From assembly GCF_007829875.1 (NCBI RefSeq), contig NZ_VIWV01000001.1:930001-994000 (forward strand): a stretch of DNA of 64,000 nucleotides. The letters run 5' to 3'. This document shows, one piece after another, positions 55,545 through 62,008 of this stretch. The notes under the pieces are model-generated. The model was not told the origin of the DNA. It worked only from the letters and a program-made list of their open reading frames with translations, and did no database searches. A program made the position numbers and the translations under genes. Within the stretch, counting starts at the first letter, position 1; the number at the start of each line of letters is the position of its first letter. The DNA is from Streptomyces capillispiralis. Lineage in GTDB: Bacteria; Actinomycetota; Actinomycetes; Streptomycetales; Streptomycetaceae.

Positions 55545-56723
55545 ATGAACAGGCTGAGCAGGACGGACCGTCCGTACGACATCGTGCTCTTCGGGGCGAC
55601 CGGCTTCGTCGGGACGCTGACCGCGGAGTACCTCGCCGCCCATGCTCCCGCCGGGCTGCGCTGGGCGCTGGCCGGCCGCGACGAGCGGAAGCTGGAGCGG
55701 CTGCGGGACCGGCTGCCCGGCGGCGCGGACGTCGGCCTGCTGCGGGCGGACGTCTCCGACCCGGCCTCGCTGCGCGCCCTCGCCGAACAGGCGCGCGTGG
55801 TGGCCACGACCGTGGGCCCCTACGTGGACTACGGCGAGGAACTGGTCGCCGCCTGCGCGGACTTCGGCACGGACTACGTCGACCTGACCGGTGAGCCGGA
55901 GTTCGTGGACCTGATGTACGTCCGTCACGACGCACGCGCGCGGGAGACCGGGGCGCGGCTGGTGCACGCCTGCGGCTTCGACTCGGTGCCGCACGACCTG
56001 GGCGCGTACTTCACCGTGCGGCAGCTGCCGGAGGGGGTGCCGCTGACCGTGGACGGTTTCGTGACCGCCGACGCGGCCTTCTCGGGCGGGACGTTCGCCT
56101 CGGCGCTGAACCAGTTCGCCCGGCACCGGCAGCTCCGCGCGGCGGCACGGGACCGGCGGCGCCACGAACCGCGGCTGATGGGCCGCCGGGTGTCGGCGCC
56201 GACGGGTGCGCCGCGCCACGTGCCGGAGGTCGGTGCCTGGGCCCTGCCGCTGCCGACCATCGACGCGCAGATCGTGCGCCGCTCGGCCCGGGCGCTCGAC
56301 CGGTACGGGCCCGACTTCCGCTACCGGCACTACGCGGCCGTCCGGCGGCTGCCGGTGGCGGTGGGCGGGACCGTGGCCGTGGGCGCCCTGGTCACGGCGG
56401 CCCAGCTCCCCGCGTTGCGGCGCCGGCTCTCCGACCGGCTGCGGCCCGGTGACGGGCCGGACGCCGAGAAGCGCGCCCGCAGCTGGTTCACCGTCCGCTT
56501 CGTCGGCGAGGGCGGCGGACGACGGGTGTTCACGGAGGTCTCGGGCGGCGACCCCGGCTACGACGAGACGGCGAAGATGCTGGCCGAGGGCGCCCTCTGT
56601 CTCGCCCTCGACGAGCTGCCGCCCACGGCGGGGCAGGTCACGACGGCGGTGGCGATGGGCGACGCGCTGATCGGGCGGCTGCGCGCGGCGGGGCTGCGCT
56701 TCCGCGTCGCCGCGACACGCTGA
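55545..56723 (+). CDS. Saccharopine-dehydrogenase-like / trans-enoyl reductase family
   Basis: NAD(P)-binding protein of 392 aa. The Rossmann motif LFGATGFVGTLTAEYLAAH is at about residues 14-32, and CGFDSVPHDLGAY is a conserved motif of this family (related to the trans-acting enoyl reductases of mycobacterial phenolic lipids). The catalytic function in streptomycetes is unproven. The ATG at 55545 has AAGGGG upstream. It may act on acyl-CoA substrates together with the nearby beta-oxidation operon. Confidence 0.85.
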   Translation: MNRLSRTDRPYDIVLFGATGFVGTLTAEYLAAHAPAGLRWALAGRDERKLERLRDRLPGGADVGLLRADVSDPASLRALAEQARVVATTVGPYVDYGEELVAACADFGTDYVDLTGEPEFVDLMYVRHDARARETGARLVHACGFDSVPHDLGAYFTVRQLPEGVPLTVDGFVTADAAFSGGTFASALNQFARHRQLRAAARDRRRHEPRLMGRRVSAPTGAPRHVPEVGAWALPLPTIDAQIVRRSARALDRYGPDFRYRHYAAVRRLPVAVGGTVAVGALVTAAQLPALRRRLSDRLRPGDGPDAEKRARSWFTVRFVGEGGGRRVFTEVSGGDPGYDETAKMLAEGALCLALDELPPTAGQVTTAVAMGDALIGRLRAAGLRFRVAATR

Positions 56724-56750
56724 CGGCGCCGCCGGCCGGGGGCCGCGTCG

Positions 56751-56897
56751 TCAGAGCGGCCACTCGACCAGCGTGTAGATCATTCCGGCGATCCAGCCCA
56801 GCCCGGCCAGGACGGCGAGGACGAGACCGATGATCACGGTCCGCTCGGCGGGCCGGCCGTCGGCGGCAACGGGCTTGGGTGCGCGGTGCGTTGTCAT
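56751..56897 (-). CDS. Small single-pass membrane protein of 48 aa
   Basis: Starts at the ATG at 56897 (MTTHRAPKPVAADG) with an AGG-type weak ribosome-binding site. One hydrophobic helix covers about residues 21-41 (VIIGLVLAVLAGLGW onward) and the protein ends in EWPL. Codon use is normal for the strain. Function unknown; its stop is 27 bp from the reductase gene stop. Confidence 0.7.
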   Translation of the reverse strand: MTTHRAPKPVAADGRPAERTVIIGLVLAVLAGLGWIAGMIYTLVEWPL

Positions 56898-57001
56898 GCC
56901 CGTCAGCCTGCCGGGCCGGGCACGTCCCGGGCATCCGTACGCGTACTCAGCCCCGGTACTCAGATCGCCCGGGCCCGCTCACGCCCGCGATGACCCCCGC
57001 T

Positions 57002-57059
57002 GGAGACTTTCACCGCTCCGAGCCCGGCGCTACCCGGGCGAAGCGGACGACAAGTCTCC
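57002..57059 (+). other. Long stem-loop in the 5' region of the 63-aa gene
   Basis: Three nested stems: GGAGACTT/AAGTCTCC (57002-57009 with 57052-57059), CCGCT/AGCGG (57013-57017 with 57042-57046) and GCCCGG/CCGGGC (57022-57027 with 57034-57039). It ends 29 nt before the ATG of the next gene. It may be a regulatory RNA fold in the 5' leader or a DNA feature; no known family comes to mind. Confidence 0.55.
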
Positions 57060-57088
57060 ATGGGAAGTTCAATGAAACACTTGAGGGC

Positions 57089-57280
57089 ATGCGATTTCTT
57101 CTCGAAGTCACCATGGGTGACGAGGCGTTGGCGAAGGACCCCGCCGGGGAGCTGGGGCGGATCCTGCGCTACTGGGGCGGCAATCTGCGCCACTACGCGC
57201 TGGAGCCCGGGGACGGGGCGGTGATCCACGACTCGGAGTACCGCGAAGTGGGGCGGTGGGGCATCGACGACGCGACCTGA
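57089..57280 (+). CDS. Conserved small protein of 63 aa
   Basis: Starts at the ATG at 57089 (MRFLLEVTMGDEAL). It has an alpha/beta pattern with no membrane segment, and a basic residue/aromatic-rich middle (LGRILRYWGGNLRHY). I recall similar short proteins in streptomycetes, of unknown function. GAGG lies close before the start. Its stop is immediately adjacent to the endonuclease V stop on the other strand. A long hairpin lies in its 5' leader. Confidence 0.75.
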   Translation: MRFLLEVTMGDEALAKDPAGELGRILRYWGGNLRHYALEPGDGAVIHDSEYREVGRWGIDDAT

Positions 57281-57967
57281 CTAGGAGACCTCGCCGAGCG
57301 CGCGGCGGCACAGGGCGTCCGCCCTGCGGGTGGTCTCCGGGAGGCGGTACGCGGGGGCCAGGGCGAGGGTGTGGGCGCAGGCGTTGTCCAGGCTCACGCG
57401 GTGGCCGACCGAGACGAAGACCGGCTTGACGCCGTCCCTGGTGCGCAGGGCACGGCCGACCTCCTCGCGGCCGGCGAGCAACGGGGCCGTGCTGCCGCGC
57501 GGGGTGTCCGGTTCGTCGTGGGTGAAGGTGAACGGGTTCTTGGCGACGCCGATCGTCGGCAGTCCGGTGAGCACGCCGAGGTGGCTGGCGAGGCCGAAGC
57601 GGCGGGGGTGGGCCAGGCCGTAGCCGTCGCAGACCACCAGGCCCGGCTCGCACGGCAGCGCCGCCAGGGCGGCCAGCACGGTGGGAATCTCCCGGAAGGC
57701 GAGCAGTCCGGGCACGTAGGGGAAGGAGATCCGGCCGACGGCGGTGGCCTCGGCGACGACGTCGAGGCTCGCCGCGTCCAGGACGACGGCCGCCGCGGCG
57801 ACCACGTCCCGTTCGTCGTCGTACGCCACGTCCACCCCGGTGACGTGGCCCGTACCGGGCGGCGGGCCCGGCTCGTCGAGCACCACCCGCGCGCGCAGCG
57901 CGTCCTGCACCGCGCGGGCCTCTTCCTCGGTCACGGGCCAGTCGGCGGGGGTGCGTACGGTCGTCAT
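57281..57967 (-). CDS. nfi: Endonuclease V (deoxyinosine repair)
   Basis: DNA repair endonuclease of 228 aa that nicks DNA near deoxyinosine. The catalytic Asp is in GVDVAYDD, Glu in PGLLAFRE, Asp in VVCDGYGLAHPRRFG and the His region in VSVGHRVSLD; this is the full active-site set. The usual length is about 220-230 aa. ATG at 57967. It converges with the 63-aa gene with no bases between stop codons. Confidence 0.93.
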   Translation of the reverse strand: MTTVRTPADWPVTEEEARAVQDALRARVVLDEPGPPPGTGHVTGVDVAYDDERDVVAAAAVVLDAASLDVVAEATAVGRISFPYVPGLLAFREIPTVLAALAALPCEPGLVVCDGYGLAHPRRFGLASHLGVLTGLPTIGVAKNPFTFTHDEPDTPRGSTAPLLAGREEVGRALRTRDGVKPVFVSVGHRVSLDNACAHTLALAPAYRLPETTRRADALCRRALGEVS

Positions 57968-58041
57968 GGTGCCCCGAGCCTACGGGGCGCGCGCGGCCCG
58001 CGCGGAGGGTCCCCCCGGGGACTTCTCCGCGCGCGGACGGC

Positions 58042-58365
58042 TCACTTGCCGAGCGCCCGCTGGAGCTGGCTCTTGTTCATGTTCGAACGGCCCTCGACAC
58101 CGCGCTTCTTGGCCTCCTCGTACAGCTGGTCGTACGTGGGCCCCTGGGAGCCCTTGCCGGAGCGCTGCCCGCCCCGCTTGGCGGACGACATGTCCTGGGT
58201 CGAGGTGCGGCTGGCCGTCTTGGACTCGCCGGACCTGGCGCGCTCCTTGTTCACGGTCCGGGCGGCGATCTCCTTGGCCCGCCCGGTGCTCTCGCCCCGG
58301 TCCTCGGCGCTCTCCTTGATGTGCTCGTACTGACGCTCCCGTTTGGGGCTGGAACCGCGTGGCAT
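58042..58365 (-). CDS. Small basic protein, plasmid-stabilisation-like (Rho N-terminal-type tail)
   Basis: Protein of 107 aa, rich in Lys, Arg, Glu and Ser, starting MPRGSSPKRERQYEH. The C-terminal segment (YDQLYEEAKKRGVEGRSNMN then KSQLQRAL) is a small helical motif like the Rho N-terminal or SAP/HeH fold. NCBI-type annotations often call it a plasmid stabilisation protein, but there is no partition or toxin partner here; nucleic acid binding is a guess. ATG at 58365. Confidence 0.75.
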   Translation of the reverse strand: MPRGSSPKRERQYEHIKESAEDRGESTGRAKEIAARTVNKERARSGESKTASRTSTQDMSSAKRGGQRSGKGSQGPTYDQLYEEAKKRGVEGRSNMNKSQLQRALGK

Positions 58366-58701
58366 GTCCGCTCACTTCCTCTCGCGTACAGCGAACGGGT
58401 ACCCACCACGGTGACGGCAATCGGGGCCCGCCGCACATGTCGGTGCTCCAGGCGGGCCACGCGTCCCGTCTCCCCCGGCGGCGCGTTCGTCCCGTCGGCC
58501 CCGTCGGTCGCGTGCTCCCCGAGCGCCTCATGGCGGCACCGGCGCCCCGAGGACCGCGAGCCGGGCCACTCGGGTGCATGAAGGCGGTGACAGAGGTCAC
58601 TCGCTTGGGGTGTACCCGGATTGGCTCATTCCGTCGTCTCTTCCCATAGCCGTTCCGATCCGCCCCGGAAGCCCGTCCAGCCGTCACGAGGGAGCAAGGC
58701 G
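58366..58701 (+). other. Upstream region of ssgD (336 bp, no gene seen)
   Basis: Divergent gap between the 107-aa gene and ssgD. GTGAC/GTCAC arms around AGAG sit at about 58587-58600, and GGGTGTACCC just after at 58609-58618. These are possible control sites for ssgD, which is developmentally regulated. I cannot name a promoter class. Confidence 0.5.
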
Positions 58702-59115
58702 TTGTCCACCGTCATCGAGCAGCCCGTAGAGGCCCGCCTCGTCGCCGCCGCGCCGCGGATGCCGAACATCCCCGCCACGCTGCACTACGACCGCGACGAC
58801 CCGTTCGCCGTCCGCATGACCTTCCCCGCGCCCGCCACCCTCGAGGGCGTCGAGGTCTGCTGGACCTTCTCCCGCGAGCTGCTCACCGCGGGCCTGCTGG
58901 CCCCCGAGGGGCACGGCGACGTACGGGTGCGCCCATACGGGTACGACCGCACCGTGCTGGAGTTCCACGCCCCCGAGGGCACCGCCGTCGTGCACGTCCG
59001 CTCGGGTGAGGTGCGCCGGTTTCTCCAGGCGACGAGCGAACTGGTGCCGGTGGGGCTGGAACACCTCCAGCTCGACCTGGACCACGGCCTCGCGGAGCTG
59101 ATGCGGGGCGCCTGA
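58702..59115 (+). CDS. ssgD: SsgA-family sporulation/cell-division regulator
   Basis: SsgA-like protein of 137 aa that acts in septum and spore-wall formation of streptomycetes. The family core runs from PATLHYDRDDPFAVRMTFP through VRVRPYGYDRTVLEFHAPEG to VRSGEVRRFL. The start is TTG at 58702 (MSTVIEQPV), with GGGAGCAAGG upstream. The match to SsgD rather than the other SsgA-like paralogues rests on remembered sequence and on gene order, so the symbol is likely but not certain. Confidence 0.85.
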   Translation: MSTVIEQPVEARLVAAAPRMPNIPATLHYDRDDPFAVRMTFPAPATLEGVEVCWTFSRELLTAGLLAPEGHGDVRVRPYGYDRTVLEFHAPEGTAVVHVRSGEVRRFLQATSELVPVGLEHLQLDLDHGLAELMRGA

Positions 59116-59399
59116 CCGGCAGGGCCGACGCACGCCGCCGGCCGGGGCGTCGAGCGCGCCGTGCCGCGCGGCCGTCTCCCCCGGTGGCACCGGTCACGGT
59201 GCCGGGCTGCCACGGTCCCGCACGGCCCGGCGCGCTGCCGGGACCGACGCCGTGCGCGCGATGCCCCACGCCCGGGCACGCGATGCGGCCCGCCGTGGAA
59301 CGTGGGGGCGGATTCCCCCGTGCCCCGGGTCGACGGCCCCGCGGGACACGGCCCACCTCGGCGCGGAACGGCCGGACGGCGAGCGCGCCGGCCGTCGGC

Positions 59400-60050
59400 T
59401 CAGCCGCCCCGGGGGAACGCGGGGGCCGGTACCGACCCGGCGTGCGTCGTGCGCAGGGCGCTCAGGATTCCGTCGAGCGCAGGGGCGGGCGCCCCCGCGA
59501 GCCGGACGAGCCGCTCGACGCGCCGGTCGTCCGCGCCCGGCAGCAGGCCGGCCACGGCGGCGAGGGCCGCGGCGGTCGCGGCCGGGCCGGGAACCGGCTC
59601 GTCCGGTGCGGACGCGTCCAGGATCAGCCGGGCCTCCCGGTGCAGGGCGTCCACGCGGGCCGTGTCGGCCAGGACGTGGTCCACGGACGGGAACACCCGG
59701 AGGACCCGGCGCCGCTCCGCGCGCAGCACCCCCTCGGCCACCAGTTGCTCCCGGACTGCGTCGAGGGTGTGGCGCGCCCGCAGCGTCACCCAGGTGCGCC
59801 AGCCGTGCGGACAGGACTCGCTCACCAGCTCCAGCAGCCCGTCGAGGACCGCGTCCCCGGTGCGGGAGTCCAGGTCGAGCGGGGTGACGATGCCGTCGTC
59901 GTCGGTCAGCAGACCGCGCCGGGCCAGCTCGGTGAGGGCACCGGCCCGCACGACGGAGGGCAGCCGGGCCGGTTCGGTGACCTCGCGTCGCGCGGTGTCC
60001 CAGGCCAGCAGGTAGAGGCGGGACGGCAGGGAGAGCGAGCCGTTGGACAC
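59400..60050 (-). CDS. GPP34 (GOLPH3/Vps74-like) family protein
   Basis: Soluble protein of 216 aa in the GPP34 family. The entry motif LSLPSRLYLLAWD is typical, and a phosphoinositide-type binding role is known for the eukaryotic members, but bacterial function is unclear. GAGGAGG lies 4 nt before the GTG at 60050. It diverges from the ABC-F leader. The 284 bp between it and ssgD are GC-rich and contain no gene that I can support. Confidence 0.87.
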   Translation of the reverse strand: MSNGSLSLPSRLYLLAWDTARREVTEPARLPSVVRAGALTELARRGLLTDDDGIVTPLDLDSRTGDAVLDGLLELVSESCPHGWRTWVTLRARHTLDAVREQLVAEGVLRAERRRVLRVFPSVDHVLADTARVDALHREARLILDASAPDEPVPGPAATAAALAAVAGLLPGADDRRVERLVRLAGAPAPALDGILSALRTTHAGSVPAPAFPRGG

Positions 60051-60100
60051 AGGGCCTCCTCGGGGCAGTGACGTCGAGATCCGGTCATCCGGTAAAGGCG

Positions 60101-60129
60101 TTGACAGCCGATCCGGCCCCTCCTACCGT
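60101..60129 (+). promoter_or_regulatory. Promoter of the ABC-F leader transcript
   Basis: TTGACA at 60101-60106 and TACCGT at 60124-60129 with 17-bp spacing: one of the best housekeeping-type promoters in the window. It would start transcription at about 60136, upstream of the leader reading frame and hairpins. Confidence 0.7.
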
Positions 60130-60154
60130 TGACAACGCCTCTGTTGCCGTCGAT

Positions 60155-60279
60155 GGGAGAAGGACGTTGCTCGTCTGAGGTTCTGAGACACCGCGTCACA
60201 CCGGTCAGGTGTGTGCGTCGCGTGCGACCTCGGCGTTCGAGCCGTCCCTGCGGTCCCTGCGGAACAGGGCTTTTCTTCT
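60155..60279 (+). promoter_or_regulatory. Candidate ribosome-mediated attenuator of the ABC-F gene
   Basis: In order: GGGAGAAGG (60155-60163), a three-codon ORF TTG-CTC-GTC-TGA (60167-60178), a CACACC/GGTGTG hairpin near 60197-60212, GTCGC/GCGAC at about 60218-60227, and a terminator-like hairpin CCCTG/CAGGG followed by CTTTTCTTCT (60255-60279). A second TCCCTGCGG copy just upstream (60245-60253) could pair alternatively with the terminator arm. This is the layout of antibiotic-inducible attenuators: a stalled ribosome on the short ORF would stop the terminator forming. Function is inferred. Confidence 0.6.
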
Positions 60280-60372
60280 GCCCACGGTTTCCCTTCCGGC
60301 TGCCGACCGTCGTCCCGCGGTGTCTCGATACGCGTGTGCCCCTGATCGCTTCGAGCAACCGCGGAGACCCTT

Positions 60373-61998
60373 ATGTCATCATCCATCACCTGCGTGTCCC
60401 TCGCCTTCACCTGGCCCGACGGCACCACCGTCTTCGAGGGCCTCGACGTCGCCTTCGGCCCCGGCCGCACCGGACTCGTCGGCGTCAACGGGTCCGGTAA
60501 GTCGACCCTGTTGAAACTGATCGCCGGTGACCTCGCCCCGGCCGACGGCGCCGTCCGGGTCGCCGGCGAGGTGGGCTATCTGCCGCAGAACGTGACCCTG
60601 GACACCGCGCTGAGGGTCGACGAGGCCCTCGGGGTCGCGGCGCGCCGGGCCGCGCTGCACGCCATCGAGGCGGGCGACGTGGCCGAGGAGCACTTCGAGA
60701 CCGTCGGCGACGACTGGGACGTCGAGGAGCGCGCCCTCGCCACGCTCGGCGAGCTCGGGCTCGGGCACATCGGGCTCGACCGCACCGTCGGCGAGCTGTC
60801 GGGCGGCGAGTCGGTGCTGCTGCGGCTGGCCGCGCTGCTGCTGCGCCGTCCGGACGTGCTGCTGCTCGACGAGCCCACCAACAACCTCGACCTGTACGCC
60901 CGCAGGCGGCTGTACGCGGCCGTCGAGGGCTGGGCCGGGGTGATGGTCGTGGTCAGCCACGACCGTGAACTGCTGGACCTGGTCGACCAGATCGCGGACC
61001 TGCGCTCCGGTGAGGTCACCTGGTACGGCGGCAACTTCTCGGCGTACGAGGAGGCCCTGGCCGTCGAACAGGAGGCCGCCGAACGCATGGTGCGCGTCGC
61101 CGAGGCGGACTTCCGCAAGCAGAAGCGCGAACTGGTCGACGCCCAGGTCAAGCTGGCCCGGCGCAAGCGGTACGGGCAGAAGATGTTCGAGCAGAAACGC
61201 GAGCCGAAGATCGTCATGGGAGCGCGCAAGCGCGCGGCGCAGGAGTCCGCGGGCAAGCACCGCATCATGCACGAGGAGAAGCTCTCCGAGGCCAGGGAGC
61301 GGCTCGACGAAGCGGTGGAGGCGGTGCGGGACGACGCCGAGATCCGCGTCGACCTGCCGTACACGGCCGTGCCGCCGGGCCGGGAGGTGCTCACCTTGCG
61401 CGACCTCGGTCTGGCGTACGGCGCCCGGGTGGACGGCGGTCTCGATCTGCGGGGCCCCGAGCGGGTCGCGCTGATCGGGCGCAACGGCGCGGGCAAGACG
61501 ACGCTGCTGCGCACGGTCGCCGGGGAACTGGAGCCGGTGTCGGGCGAGGCGGTGGCGCACGTCCCGCTGCGGTTCCTGCCGCAGCGACTCGACGTCCTCG
61601 ACCCGGAGCTGACCGTCGCCGAGAACGTGGCCCGGTTCGCGCCGGGCGCCACCAACAACCGGATCCGGGCCCGTCTCGCCCGCTTCCTGTTCCGGGGCGC
61701 CCGGGCCGACCAGCAGGCGGCGACGCTCTCCGGCGGCGAGCGGTTCCGGGCGGCGCTGGCCGCGCTGATGCTGGCGGAGCCCGCGCCGCAGCTGCTGATG
61801 CTGGACGAGCCGACCAACAACCTCGACATGGCGAGCGTGAGACAGCTGACCACGGCGCTGGAGTCGTACGAGGGAGCCCTGATCGTGGCCAGTCACGACC
61901 TGCCGTTCCTGGAGTCGATCGGCATCACCCGCTGGCTGCTGATGGAGGAGGGAGAGCTGAAGGAAATCACGCCAGAAGCTGTCGGGTATCCCGCCTAG
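60373..61998 (+). CDS. ABC-F protein, likely ribosome-protecting antibiotic resistance type
   Basis: Protein of 541 aa with two ABC cassettes and no membrane parts. Walker A motifs are GVNGSGKST and GRNGAGKTT, the signatures are LSGGESVLL and LSGGERFRA, and both Walker B sites run into LDEPTNNLD. A linker rich in Arg, Lys and Glu lies between them. From memory, the syntenic S. coelicolor gene SCO6720 is described as a pleuromutilin-resistance ABC-F (TiaA); I rely on gene order and the leader for the same role here. The ATG at 60373 is the first codon after the leader. A short UvrA gene follows 10 bp later. Confidence 0.9.
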   Translation: MSSSITCVSLAFTWPDGTTVFEGLDVAFGPGRTGLVGVNGSGKSTLLKLIAGDLAPADGAVRVAGEVGYLPQNVTLDTALRVDEALGVAARRAALHAIEAGDVAEEHFETVGDDWDVEERALATLGELGLGHIGLDRTVGELSGGESVLLRLAALLLRRPDVLLLDEPTNNLDLYARRRLYAAVEGWAGVMVVVSHDRELLDLVDQIADLRSGEVTWYGGNFSAYEEALAVEQEAAERMVRVAEADFRKQKRELVDAQVKLARRKRYGQKMFEQKREPKIVMGARKRAAQESAGKHRIMHEEKLSEARERLDEAVEAVRDDAEIRVDLPYTAVPPGREVLTLRDLGLAYGARVDGGLDLRGPERVALIGRNGAGKTTLLRTVAGELEPVSGEAVAHVPLRFLPQRLDVLDPELTVAENVARFAPGATNNRIRARLARFLFRGARADQQAATLSGGERFRAALAALMLAEPAPQLLMLDEPTNNLDMASVRQLTTALESYEGALIVASHDLPFLESIGITRWLLMEEGELKEITPEAVGYPA

Positions 61999-62008
61999 CG
62001 TCTCGGGC

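Noticed and set aside
60236..60252. tRNA-like TTCGAGCC segment
   Set aside because: No cloverleaf, anticodon stem or CCA end could be fitted; the segment belongs to the ABC-F leader hairpins.
60129..60500. Plus-strand ORF of 123 codons overlapping the ABC-F leader
   Set aside because: It begins in the -10 region, crosses the hairpins and enters the ABC-F gene in another frame; it has no ribosome-binding site or motif.
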